In this document: positions 11,157 to 19,892 of the stretch, piece by piece
Position numbering within the stretch: the first letter of the stretch is position 1
Layout of the letters: every line of letters begins with the position of its first letter
The notes under the pieces: model-generated
The model's database searches: none
The model's input: only the letters and a program-made list of their open reading frames with translations
Told to the model about the DNA's origin: nothing
Position numbers and translations under genes: made by a program
Assembly: GCF_010672525.1 (NCBI RefSeq)
Contig: NZ_JAAHGH010000081.1
Location: 1-36,515, forward strand
DNA from: Okeania sp. SIO2B3
GTDB taxonomy: Bacteria > Cyanobacteriota > Cyanobacteriia > Cyanobacteriales > Microcoleaceae
Length of the DNA stretch: 36,515 bases
Direction: 5' to 3'

Positions 11157-11656
11157 TTTACAGACTTGCTAGAAAGTTATTTAAGCTAATTTCTTGGTTG
11201 ATCAAGAAAGTTTAGGGATAATACAATAGCTTATTAGTTAATTATATCCTATCGTATGCTTGATGTCTTTTATAAAATTGCAGCAGCTTGTGATATAGAA
11301 TCCGGTTATATAGAACCCATTTGATCGCTATATAATATATGGTAGTCAAGTCTTTTCGCGCATCAATGAGTGAGGAAAAATCTTGGTGTTGGTATGTTGA
11401 ATTTTTTGTATTATTTCTCCCCACATCTTCCCTTTTACCTCCTGCCTCCTGTCTCCTAGCTAACGCGCATATTTATGAAGATACTAAATAGGTTATATAG
11501 TATATGTTTATAACTATACTTCAAGCCTTCAATCTCCCCTACTCCCCACATTCCCCTCCTGGGAGGTGCCCGCGGGTGGGTCTCCTACTCCCCCCAACTG
11601 TATAATAAGTGTTCAACCAGTCTTAACTGGAACTATAAACTAGGGAAAAATTTACT
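11157..11656. other. Divergent promoter region between two glycosyltransferases
   Basis: No intact gene. It contains a glycosyltransferase internal fragment at 11250-11293, pyrimidine-rich repeats of the CTCCTGCCTCCTG type near 11425-11460, and a GC-rich palindromic block (CCCCTCCTGGGAGG to GCGGGTGGG) at 11545-11595. The plus-strand gene has an AGGGA site about 10 bases before its ATG. Confidence 0.65.
11250..11293 (+). pseudogene. Internal fragment of a GT1 glycosyltransferase gene
   Basis: 34 bases at 11260-11293 are identical to 12447-12480 in the intact plus-strand gene, and the ten bases before are also similar. The shared sequence codes for DVFYKIAAAC (residues about 265-274 of the intact protein). 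Flanks are unrelated. Such exact identity suggests recent duplication or gene conversion rather than old decay. Confidence 0.75.
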
Positions 11657-12997
11657 ATGACTCATTTTGGTCTGATTTGCCCTGCATCAACAGGACACCT
11701 AAACACAATGCTTCCCTTGGGGCAAGAATTAAAAAGGCGCGGTCATCGCGTCACAATGATCGGAATGCTTGATGCTGAAGCTAAAACATTAGCAGCAGAA
11801 TTAGAATTTCTGGCATTTTCTCCGGAAGAATTTCCTAAAGGAGCGATCGCAAAATCTTTAAATCAGCTGAGTAAACTTAGCGGGTTAGCTGCCTTTCGCT
11901 ATACCATTAAGCTCTTTGAAGACGGGGCAAATGTTTTGCTTCGGGATGCTCCGCAGATTATCAAAAATGCTGGCATAGATGCTTTGCTAATTGACCAAGC
12001 TTCATCAGGAGGCTCGATCGCCGATTTTCTCAACATTCCTTTTATCACTATCTGTAGCGCAGTAGTATTTAATCCAGATGAGAATGTCCCCCCTTATTTC
12101 ACCAACTGGAAATATAACACTACCTGGTGGGCAAAATTGCGTAATCAAGCTGGTTATACTTTATATAAACGCCTGACAAAACCTGTTAGGGAAGTAGTAG
12201 CTGAGTATCGCCGTCAATGGAATTTACCTCTATACTCTCAAGCTGCTGATGCTTATTCTCAACTGGCTCAAATTAGTCACCAACCTGCTGAGTTAGAATT
12301 TCCCAGGGAAAATTTGCCCCAGTGGTTTCATTTTACTGGACCTTATCATTATTCCAGTAGTCGAGAACCTGTTTCTTTTCCTTGGGATAAGTTGACAGGA
12401 AAACCTCTGATTTATGCTTCTATGGGAACTGTGCAAAATCGTCTGGTTGATGTCTTTTATAAAATTGCAGCAGCTTGTGAGGGGTTGGATGCTCAGTTAG
12501 TAATTTCTCTGGGGGGGTCTGCAACTCCAGAATCTTTACCTAATTTGCCAGGAAGTCCTTTAGTTGTTGAATATGCACCTCAGTTAGAGTTGCTACGGAA
12601 GGTAACTCTTACTATTACTCATGCAGGTATGAATACAACTTTGGAATGTTTAAATAATGCAGTGCCAATGGTTGCTATTCCTATTGCTAACGACCAACCA
12701 GGAATAGCAGCACGAATTGCTTGGACTGGAGCAGGGGAAGCTGTACCTCTGAAACAGATAACTGTACCTCGGTTAAGAAAGGCAATTTCCCAAGTGCTAA
12801 CACAACCGTCATATAAAGAAAATGCTTTGAGACTACAGAAAGCAATTGAGCGATCAGGTGGAGTAACTCGTGCTGCCGATATTATTGAACAGGTAGTATC
12901 TACAGGAAAACCAGTCTTAGCTGAAACATTGAAGAAGGCAGGAGGCAGTAGGCAAGAGGCAGAAGGAAAGAAAAGTTCAATAATGGATAATGGATAA
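11657..12997 (+). CDS. GT1-family glycosyltransferase with repeat-derived C-terminal tail
   Basis: 446 residues from ATG 11657, preceded by an AGGGA site. Same family as the minus-strand neighbour: MTHFGLICPASTGHLNTM with His14, YASMGTVQNR in the donor domain, and the nucleotide-sugar segment starting THAGMNTTLE (His322) with ANDQPG. The reading frame of the family ends near STGKPVLAET (about residue 424); here it runs on for 22 residues (KKAGGSRQEAEGKKSSIMDNG) coded by polypurine and heptamer repeat sequence before meeting a TAA. The tail is probably harmless. Acceptor unknown; a carotenoid, sterol-like or hydroxy-lipid glucosylation role is possible from family resemblance. The gene is the probable parent of the two fragments at 9155 and 11250. 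Confidence 0.85.
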   Translation: MTHFGLICPASTGHLNTMLPLGQELKRRGHRVTMIGMLDAEAKTLAAELEFLAFSPEEFPKGAIAKSLNQLSKLSGLAAFRYTIKLFEDGANVLLRDAPQIIKNAGIDALLIDQASSGGSIADFLNIPFITICSAVVFNPDENVPPYFTNWKYNTTWWAKLRNQAGYTLYKRLTKPVREVVAEYRRQWNLPLYSQAADAYSQLAQISHQPAELEFPRENLPQWFHFTGPYHYSSSREPVSFPWDKLTGKPLIYASMGTVQNRLVDVFYKIAAACEGLDAQLVISLGGSATPESLPNLPGSPLVVEYAPQLELLRKVTLTITHAGMNTTLECLNNAVPMVAIPIANDQPGIAARIAWTGAGEAVPLKQITVPRLRKAISQVLTQPSYKENALRLQKAIERSGGVTRAADIIEQVVSTGKPVLAETLKKAGGSRQEAEGKKSSIMDNG

Positions 12998-13107
12998 TGG
13001 ATAATGGATAATTACCTCTCCCTAAAAACGGATAGGATTGAATAAAAGGAAAATTTTTCCTTGTTTCTCCTTTAAAGCAGAGGCTTTAAACCTTAATTAT
13101 TCGGTAA
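12976..13107 (+). repeat. Dispersed repeat, copy C
   Basis: TTCAATAATGG, then four GGATAAT heptamers, ATTACCTCTCC, an AT-rich spacer, AGAGGCTTTAAACC and ATTCGGTAA. Same architecture and order as copy A at 3643-3782 but diverged (GGATAAT instead of GAATAAT). Its left end overlaps the last codons and stop of the glycosyltransferase. Confidence 0.8.
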
Positions 13108-13116
13108 GAAGGGAAA

Positions 13117-13176
13117 AGGTTTTTTGGTCGCGTAAGCGGAACAGAGTTATATCGCGCGATTATCCGGACATGAAAT
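13117..13176 (-). repeat. Solo IS630-type terminal repeat (with internal extra sequence)
   Basis: GGTTTTTTGGTCGCG, about 25 bases of extra sequence, then GCGATTATCCGGACATGAAAT. It matches the blocks at 9671 and 31681 at both ends, with one change in the final ATGATAT. It lies beyond the 3' end of the HstK-type gene. Confidence 0.5.
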
Positions 13177-13220
13177 AATCCTTACTCTGATCCTTCCTTC
13201 TTCCTTCTTCCTTCTTCCTT

Positions 13221-16200
13221 TTATAATGGAATCTCAATAACAAATTCTACCCCTTGTCCTGGTACAGAATTACATATTAGTTTTCCTTGATGTTTTTCGA
13301 CAATAATTGAATGACTAATTGATAAACCTAAACCTGTACCAGTACCTACTGGTTTAGTAGTAAAAAATGGGTCGAATATCTTCTGTTGAATTTCTGGGGA
13401 AATGCTAGGACCATTGTTACTAATTTTGATTTGTACAGTTCGATCTTTAGTTACTTTTGTACTAATTGTAATGGTGGTTTTTTCACTAGACTCGCTATCC
13501 TTTTTCCTCATCTCTTCTAGGGCATCAATAGCATTATTAATAATATTCATAAATACTTGGTTTACTTGGGAAGCATAACAATTAATTAGTGGTAAAGAGG
13601 CATATTTTTTAACTATTTTTATTTCTGATTTATTTCCCTGGGATTTGAGTCTATTTTGGGAAATTAACAGAGTGCTATCAATACCTTCATGGATATCTAC
13701 AGGTTTCATGCCTGACTCATCTAATCTCGAAAAATTCCGTAGAGAAAGTACTATTTTGCTAATTCTTTCGACTCCTATTTCCATTGATTTTAGTAATTTA
13801 TCCAAATCTTGAGTTAAAAAGTTTAAGTCTATTTCTTCAATTATTTCTTTGATTTTAGTTGTGGAATTAGGATATTCCTGTTGATAAGTATTAATTAAAT
13901 CTAGTAAATCTTGACTATATTCAGCTAAATGGTTAATATTACCAGAGATAAAAGTAATAGGATTATTAATTTCGTGAGCAATTCCTGCTACCATCTGCCC
14001 TAAACTAGACATTTTTTCTGTCTGAATTAATTGGGATTGGGTATTTTGAAGTTGTTTGAGCGTTTCAGATAAATGTATATTTTTTTCGTTTAATTCTTCG
14101 GTGCGTTCTTTGACTTTATCTTCTAAGGTGTGACTATATTCTTCTAGTTGATTTTTGGCTGTAGATAAGTTTTCATAAAGCCTAGCATTTTCGAGGGAGA
14201 AAGCTGCTTGAGTAGTCAGAACTTTTAATACTTCTAGACGATGCTTAGTAAAGGCTCCAACTGTCAAATGATTTTCTAAATATAGTATGCCAATAAATTG
14301 ACCGCGATTAATAATAGGAATACATAAAATACTCTTAGGTTGATAATTTTGAATATAAGGATCGGCGGCAAATTGAGTTTCATTAGTGGCGTTATCTAAT
14401 ACAACAGTTTTTTGAGTACGCGCTACATAATAAATCAGGGAATTTGGAAGCTCGTTTGTTGAGTCTAGAGGGAGAGATTGTTTTGATTTTAGTTGTATTT
14501 CTTCTGAAGAATTAATCTCACGAATAGCTTTGGCTTCTATTAGCCACTTTCCTGTTTCAAGAAGGATTAAATAACCTTTTTGAGCGCCAGCGTTTTCTAG
14601 AGTAACTCGCATTAAAACCGAGAATAAATTTTCTAGTTTTATTTCTCCTGAAATAGCTTGGGTTGCTTTCATTACACTATTGAAGTCAAGCAGAAGGGTA
14701 CTATCAGTGGTTGTGTAAGTGACCGTTTCTTGAGCAATGTTGCGGGTCAAAGTAGGATCTTGCTGTTGAAGAGGTTTGAGTAGTTCACCGTAGGATTTTT
14801 CTAGGTGTTTAAGTTTAGCAACAGCGCCCCACTGAGCATAAGCGTAGTAAGCTTTGATGAGATATGCTTGGGCAATAGTTTCCTTATTCCAGTCTAGGTA
14901 AAATTTAGCTGCAAGTTCCTTCGCTAGAGCTTCTTCTTGAATGTATTCGTTTTCTTGCGCTCCGGCGATCGCTTGTTCATAAAGTTCAATTGCTACGATA
15001 TAGTTACAAAGTACCCGATGTTTTTCTGCTTCTACGAGATGAAATTTATGTAAAAAGTTCATAGGAGCATGGTGTGCCCAGATTTTCATTTGTTTCTGGT
15101 TTGAGGTGACTTCTTCTAACCACTGCTGTTTTTGTTCCTGAGAAGCTTCATTGTAGAGAGCAAGTCGGATCAAGGAACCATAAAAATACAAAAGTACTTG
15201 AACATATTGAGAAGTAACTAGATGAAAATATGATTGTGTTGCGATCGAAATTGTTAAAGATTTCTGGTACTCACCAAACAAATAACATAAAGAAAGTTTG
15301 TGGAAGTTTAGATATACCAGTGTTTGGTCTTGAGATTGTATTTTTGCCTCATCCAAAGCTTCGCCAACCAAAATACAATGATTTTCACAGCGGTCGGTTA
15401 AGTTCAGAATAGTCTGTTGAATTATTTGCAACCGTATTAGGGCACTTTCTTGTTTGATTTGAGCAACAGTATCAATGGCATTATTGAGTTTATGAGCAAG
15501 TTCTGTTAATTCTAATCCGCTGTAGAAAGCATGAAAATAGTGAAACAAGATATTGTAACTAGCAAATGCTAAGTCTCCCCTGGATAAAGCAAAGGCATAA
15601 TATTCTAGGAATGAAGGTAAACTATTTCGCAAGTGTTCCTGCCAATGACGAAGGTGCATATTTGTTACTGCTACTCCACTCAGAGCATCTCCACCACAAG
15701 ACTCAAATACACTCTCTGTTATCTGAGATAATTCATAAGACGCTTTAATTTCTCCCTGACTCCAAAGCATAATTCCATAACAGCTATATCCATAAGCGGA
15801 AGCAGGTGTATTTCCCCACTTCACAGACAAAGTGATGAGAGCAAAAACTATACTTGACCATAGAGGTGAACCAATCACGAAAGCTACAGCTCCAATTAAT
15901 CCCAGAATTTGCATCAAGGCCAGCTTTTCAGGATTTGTCATCTTTGGCAGTTGTTTGAGGTCTTCAGTGGAGCGATCGCTCAGAAATGACTTGAGTTCTT
16001 CAAGACCAGCAAGCAAGTCTGCTTCTTCTGGTCTAGGGGATAATTCTAATCCCAAATCTTTAATCACAACTATTGCTAGATCGATACCTTGGGAAAATTG
16101 GTATTGAGCAAATTCAGTCTGAATTTTGGCTATATAAACCGGAATTTGGTCTAATAAATTCTTTGCTTGTTGCTGTACAATTTGAGCTAGTTGTTCCATC

Positions 16201-18806
16201 TGCTCATAGTCGCCGATCAAATACCTCGCTTCTACTGCTTCTAAATATAGAGCTAATGTTAATTCGTAATTCGTTTCCCAACTATTAGTTGTTAATAATT
16301 CTAGTCCTGTATTTAGATAGTCAACTGTGGCGTTATAAGCAGTAGAAGCTTTTGCTTTGCGACTTGCTATGAGGTTGAGTTGAGCGAGTTGTTCTCGTTC
16401 AGTGGGATGAGAAATTAAATCTACTCCATAATTTAACTGATTAACAATATCAAAAATTTTCTCTTGTCTTTCCGTTTCCGGGATATTTTCTAATAATAAT
16501 TTTCCTATTTTCAGATGAGTTAGTTGTTTTTGTGTTTCTGGGATTAACAAATAAGCTGCCTGTTGGACGCGGTCGTGCAAAAATTTATAACTAGCATCAG
16601 CTTCTATGGCAGTAAAAGATGTAAATATATTTGAATCTTCTGTATTATAAAATTTATAGACTTCGGTAACAGGTAAAATCAACCCTTCTGGCAATGCCTC
16701 CCACAAATCTTGTGCTGTTTCTGTGACAGATTTTTCATAAATAATAGCTAAAGTTTCTAAGTTAAATTTATTGCCAATACAAGCTGCTAATTTTATTACA
16801 TCCTGGGTGGCAGGTAATAATTTTTGTAGACGACTTGCCATAAATTCTACAACGTCATCTGTGGCAGAAAGTAATCTGACTTGAGTAATATCACATTCCC
16901 AATAACCCGCTTTATAATTAAAGGTAATTAATCCTTCTTGATACAGTACTTTCAGAAATTGAGTGATAAAGAAAGGATTTCCTTTTGTTTTTTGATGGAC
17001 TAATTTTGTCAAAGGAAATGCTAACTCCAAAGAGCAATGTAAGGTGTCTGCTACTAAGGGGTTTAAATCAAAAGTTAAATCTAAAGGTTTCAAAGTAATA
17101 GTATTAACAATTGCCGATGTTTTAGTAATTTCTTCTAATGTTAATACTAAGGGATGAGTAGGACTTACTTCATTATCCCGATAAGCTCCCAATAATAATA
17201 AATATTGACTATTTTTGTCAGTCATCAACAGTTGCATCAACTTCAAAGAAGCAGTATCTGCCCACTGTAAATCATCTAAAAATATCGCTACAGGATGCTC
17301 TTTAGTAGTAAATGTTTGAATAAATTTTAAAAATAGTAAATTAAACCGATTTTGAGCAGCAGTTCCTGATAATTCTGCCACTGCAGGTTGAGAACCAATA
17401 ATATATTCTAATTCGGGAATAACTTCAATAATAACTTGCCCATTTTCACCCAACGCTGAGAAAATTTTAGTTTTCCATTCCTGTAATTGAGTTTCCGTTT
17501 CACTCAACAATTGCCCCATTAAATCGCGAAATGCTTGGACAAAAGCACTAAGGGGAATATTGCGTTGAAATTGGTCAAATTTACCTTTAATAAAGTAGCC
17601 TCGTTGCCGGACTATTGGTTTATGAACTTCATTAACTACTGCAGTTTTACCAATCCCTGAAAAACCAGCAACTAACATTATTTCAGAACCTCCCCCCGAA
17701 GATATCCCCCTCCCGTCCCCCTTGGAAAGGGGGAGGCCAGATGTTGCTTCGCTTTTTGTTGAATGGAGGAAGCCAGATGTTGCTTCGCTTTTTGTTGAAT
17801 GGGGGAAGCCAGATGTTGCTTCGCTTTTTGTTGAATGGGGGGATTGAGGGGGGATTGCAACTCTTTCAAAAGCATCTAATAAACTTTTAACTTCTGCTTG
17901 GCGACCATAGAGTTTTTCTGGTATGGTGAAGCGGTCAGAAACATCCCGGCGTCCTAACTCAAAAATGATAACTTTTCCTGTTTTTTGCCAATATTTTAAA
18001 CAAGTTTCTAAATCATATTTTAATCCCAAAATATTCTGATAGCGGTCTTCAGCATTTTTCGCTATCATTTTCATAATAATATTACTTACCATCAGAGGTA
18101 TTTCTGAATTTAACTCACAAGGAGAAATAGGTTTTTTGGCAATGTGACAGTAAACTAATTCAATTGGGTCAGTTGATAAAAAAGGTAGTTGACCTGTGAG
18201 TATTTCATAGAATGTAATCCCTAAAGAATAAACATCACTACGGTAATCTATACCCCGATTCATTCTTCCTGTTTGTTCTGGAGACATATATGCGAGAGTA
18301 CCTTCCAGAACATTAGGATTAATAAGTTCTTGGGTTTCTCTTGGTAATAATGTAGAAATACTAAAGTCAATTAACTTGATATCTCCAGTATCTGGATTAA
18401 TGATAATATTTGAAGGTTTAATATCTTTATGAATAATCTGATGATGATATAACCCTTCTAAAATTTTGACTATAGAAATAGCAATACTAAGAAAGTCTGG
18501 CAGACTAAGTTTTTTATTAGTCAGATATTTTTTGAGAGAAATTGCCCCAGTATCCTCCATAATTAGAGCATAACTATTACCATATTTTTCTAAGTATAAA
18601 GACTTGATAATTCCCGGCAAATTAAGATTTTTAGTAATTGTATATTGATGGCGAAACTGTAATAATTCAGAAAATGTAGGGTATTCTTTATTGAGGATTT
18701 TGATGACTACTGGTTGTTTATTTGTGGTAGTTAGTCCGCGATAAACAGTAGTTCTTATGCCTGTATAAATTTGGTCAATTATGATATAATTAGGTAATTT
18801 AATCAT
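13221..18806 (-). CDS. HstK-type hybrid: Ser/Thr kinase, AAA ATPase, GAF and histidine kinase
   Basis: 1861 residues from ATG 18806 (an in-frame TTG lies two codons upstream). Order: Ser/Thr kinase about 5-275 (catalytic-type Lys in VVIKILN, HKDIKPSN, DFS in place of DFG, GTLAYMSPEQ); in-frame repeat segment about 320-370; AAA-type ATPase about 375-650 with Walker A GFSGIGKTAVV and Walker B AIFLDDLQWAD; long helical TPR-like region about 700-1300; GAF domain about 1380-1530; coiled coil about 1540-1590 (TAKNQLEEYSHTLEDKVKER); HisKA with phospho-acceptor His1611 in IAHEINNP; HATPase with NIINNAIDAL and GTGTGLGLS to the C-terminus. This matches the cyanobacterial HstK family, which couples Ser/Thr and His phosphorylation. 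No membrane helices, so cytosolic; the GAF may bind a ligand. No response regulator lies next to it. Convergent with the glycosyltransferase. Confidence 0.92.
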   Translation of the reverse strand: MIKLPNYIIIDQIYTGIRTTVYRGLTTTNKQPVVIKILNKEYPTFSELLQFRHQYTITKNLNLPGIIKSLYLEKYGNSYALIMEDTGAISLKKYLTNKKLSLPDFLSIAISIVKILEGLYHHQIIHKDIKPSNIIINPDTGDIKLIDFSISTLLPRETQELINPNVLEGTLAYMSPEQTGRMNRGIDYRSDVYSLGITFYEILTGQLPFLSTDPIELVYCHIAKKPISPCELNSEIPLMVSNIIMKMIAKNAEDRYQNILGLKYDLETCLKYWQKTGKVIIFELGRRDVSDRFTIPEKLYGRQAEVKSLLDAFERVAIPPQSPHSTKSEATSGFPHSTKSEATSGFLHSTKSEATSGLPLSKGDGRGISSGGGSEIMLVAGFSGIGKTAVVNEVHKPIVRQRGYFIKGKFDQFQRNIPLSAFVQAFRDLMGQLLSETETQLQEWKTKIFSALGENGQVIIEVIPELEYIIGSQPAVAELSGTAAQNRFNLLFLKFIQTFTTKEHPVAIFLDDLQWADTASLKLMQLLMTDKNSQYLLLLGAYRDNEVSPTHPLVLTLEEITKTSAIVNTITLKPLDLTFDLNPLVADTLHCSLELAFPLTKLVHQKTKGNPFFITQFLKVLYQEGLITFNYKAGYWECDITQVRLLSATDDVVEFMASRLQKLLPATQDVIKLAACIGNKFNLETLAIIYEKSVTETAQDLWEALPEGLILPVTEVYKFYNTEDSNIFTSFTAIEADASYKFLHDRVQQAAYLLIPETQKQLTHLKIGKLLLENIPETERQEKIFDIVNQLNYGVDLISHPTEREQLAQLNLIASRKAKASTAYNATVDYLNTGLELLTTNSWETNYELTLALYLEAVEARYLIGDYEQMEQLAQIVQQQAKNLLDQIPVYIAKIQTEFAQYQFSQGIDLAIVVIKDLGLELSPRPEEADLLAGLEELKSFLSDRSTEDLKQLPKMTNPEKLALMQILGLIGAVAFVIGSPLWSSIVFALITLSVKWGNTPASAYGYSCYGIMLWSQGEIKASYELSQITESVFESCGGDALSGVAVTNMHLRHWQEHLRNSLPSFLEYYAFALSRGDLAFASYNILFHYFHAFYSGLELTELAHKLNNAIDTVAQIKQESALIRLQIIQQTILNLTDRCENHCILVGEALDEAKIQSQDQTLVYLNFHKLSLCYLFGEYQKSLTISIATQSYFHLVTSQYVQVLLYFYGSLIRLALYNEASQEQKQQWLEEVTSNQKQMKIWAHHAPMNFLHKFHLVEAEKHRVLCNYIVAIELYEQAIAGAQENEYIQEEALAKELAAKFYLDWNKETIAQAYLIKAYYAYAQWGAVAKLKHLEKSYGELLKPLQQQDPTLTRNIAQETVTYTTTDSTLLLDFNSVMKATQAISGEIKLENLFSVLMRVTLENAGAQKGYLILLETGKWLIEAKAIREINSSEEIQLKSKQSLPLDSTNELPNSLIYYVARTQKTVVLDNATNETQFAADPYIQNYQPKSILCIPIINRGQFIGILYLENHLTVGAFTKHRLEVLKVLTTQAAFSLENARLYENLSTAKNQLEEYSHTLEDKVKERTEELNEKNIHLSETLKQLQNTQSQLIQTEKMSSLGQMVAGIAHEINNPITFISGNINHLAEYSQDLLDLINTYQQEYPNSTTKIKEIIEEIDLNFLTQDLDKLLKSMEIGVERISKIVLSLRNFSRLDESGMKPVDIHEGIDSTLLISQNRLKSQGNKSEIKIVKKYASLPLINCYASQVNQVFMNIINNAIDALEEMRKKDSESSEKTTITISTKVTKDRTVQIKISNNGPSISPEIQQKIFDPFFTTKPVGTGTGLGLSISHSIIVEKHQGKLICNSVPGQGVEFVIEIPL
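17718..17843 (-). repeat. Palindrome plus three 36-bp tandem repeats translated inside the HstK gene
   Basis: Three copies of a 36-bp unit (17736-17771, 17772-17807, 17808-17843), each coding for the 12 residues STKSEATSGFPH or close variants, follow a CCCCCTTGGAAAGGGGG palindrome (about 17718-17734). The sequence looks like an intergenic repeat rather than kinase coding sequence, yet keeps the frame. It sits in the linker between the kinase and ATPase domains. Confidence 0.9.
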
Positions 18807-18952
18807 TAGCAAATTCAGAATTTTATTGGTCTACAATTTCTATAAAAGTCATAAAAATAAACACTTTTTTATTGATTATTAAGTGCATTTGATCAACTTG
18901 TATATATATGCGGACTTAATTGGCTAGAATCCGCTCCGATAGAAACAAAACT

Positions 18953-19195
18953 ATTTACCGAAAAATTGGGTTTAAAGCCTCGCCCTTGTAGGACGACTTT
19001 TTATTTGAGCATGCAAGTGAATTGGATATATGCTAAACTGTTATTAGTTGCCGGGGGGCACTCGGAAACTCTAAACGGACGTGGAGGGAAGCATCAGACT
19101 ACCGCCAAGGAAGCAGCACTCTGTGAAGCGTCAACCCGCCGAAGAGCTACGGCTCAGTAGGAATCCCCGCGCCTTTAGGCCGGGGAGGATGTCAA
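18953..19195 (+). mobile_element. Internally deleted IS200/IS605-type element
   Basis: The left part (TTTACCGAAAAATTGGG, then TTTAAAGCCTCGCCCTTG and an imperfect hairpin CGCCCTTGTAGGACG) is followed directly by what looks like the last codons of a tnpB gene (frame GGHSETLNGRGGKHQTTAKE) and a right end with the hairpin CCCCGCGCCTTTAGGCCGGGG (19165-19185), ending GATGTCAA at 19195. That right-end form is typical of IS605-family elements in cyanobacteria. Nearly all of tnpB, and any tnpA, is missing, so it is non-autonomous. The exact left boundary is uncertain; its first bases are shared with the dispersed repeat at 3643. Confidence 0.7.
19049..19195 (+). ncRNA. Possible orphan omega-RNA (TnpB guide scaffold)
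   Basis: In IS200/IS605 elements the 3' part of tnpB and the right end are transcribed as omega-RNA, whose guide is the sequence just past the right end. Here that part is kept (GCATCAGACTACCGCC, CGAAGAGCTACGGCTC and the terminal CCCCG hairpin) without the protein. If transcribed, the guide would begin at 19196 (TAAGCTAATTTTCCTA). Expression and function are not visible from sequence. Confidence 0.35.
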
Positions 19196-19266
19196 TAAGC
19201 TAATTTTCCTATTATACCAATTTGATAAATATTTGCTACAAATAGCTAGGCTATTTTTTAGGAGTC

Positions 19267-19283
19267 ATATCATGTCCGGATAA
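19267..19283 (+). repeat. Solo IS630-type terminal repeat
   Basis: ATATCATGTCCGGATAA, which is the reverse complement of the TTATCCGGACATGATAT core at 9671 and 31681. It directly abuts the end of the MITE that begins at 19284. Confidence 0.55.
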
Positions 19284-19556
19284 TTAAGGTTTGCTGAAAA
19301 AGTCTTATGGGTGAGGGTAGGAGATAGGAGACAGGAGACAACCCACCCCTAGCCCCTCCCCCTCCCAGGAGGGGAGAAATGGGAATGAGCTAGGAGGTAG
19401 GAGTAAGAATTGTCAATTTGGGATTTTTCTGCCCAACTCTTGCCCAAAATCCTAACTTTTTGGTAGCTAAAGCTGAAAAAGTTGCACTTTTTTTCAGTAT
19501 AAAAAGGCTAAAGCTTTTATCTGTAAATGCTTTGAGATTTAATCAGCAAGCCCTAG
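19284..19556 (-). mobile_element. ~275-bp MITE, inverted copy
   Basis: Ends TTAAGGTTTGCTGAAAAAG (19284) and, reversed, CTAGGGCTTGCTGATTAAA (19556) are imperfect inverted repeats. Reading the minus strand, its interior matches the elements at 27611-27905 and 29604-29877 in order: AAAGCATT near the left end, AAAAAAGTGCA, TTTTTCAGCT, GGGCAGAAAAATC, CTCCTACCTCCT, ATTTCTCCCCTCC, GGGGTGGGTTGTCTCCTGTC. It is the most diverged of the three. Confidence 0.75.
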
Positions 19557-19892
19557 TTATAAAAAAACTTTCTTCTTCTTCTCCTATTCTTCTTCTTTCT
19601 TCCCTTCTGACTCAGTCGTTCCCCTCCCCTCCTGCGAGGGGTCCGCGGGTGGGTAGACTCCTGAGGACTCCGTAGTTATTTATTTATCACTGTTCAACCG
19701 GAAGTCAAGAGTCAGAATGAATAGCTTTCATACCATTTATTAAGTCAAAAATCGTTAATCTCTACAAATGGTTTATAATTTCGTCTTTTGCTTAAGTCCT
19801 GTTTGAAATAAAAAACTTCAGTAAAACTGAACAATTATAATTCCTAAATTTTTTGACAAATCATTTAGGCGCTCTATAGAATTCTTCTCTAA

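Larger units (their letters stand above)
18807..19892. other. Repeat island upstream of the HstK gene
   Basis: 1.09 kb without an intact gene. It holds an internally deleted IS200/IS605 element (18953-19195), a MITE-type single end (19212-19245), a solo IS630 end (19267-19283), an inverted MITE copy (19284-19556), and a GC-rich block with TTCCCCTCCCCTCC and CCGCGGGTGGG (19619-19655). The rest, 19660-19892, is AT-rich with nothing recognised. Confidence 0.7.

Noticed and set aside
17678-17875. Minus-strand frame with repeated QQKAKQHLAS peptides
   Set aside because: It is the other reading of the 36-bp repeats inside the HstK gene, whose own frame is clearly coding on both sides.
18966-19160. 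Open frame read as a small protein
   Set aside because: It joins a transposon left end to the last codons of tnpB after an internal deletion; not a gene.
19040-19200. tRNA or other structural RNA gene
   Set aside because: The hairpins fit the right end of an IS605-type element; no cloverleaf or CCA-type acceptor stem was found here or elsewhere in the window.
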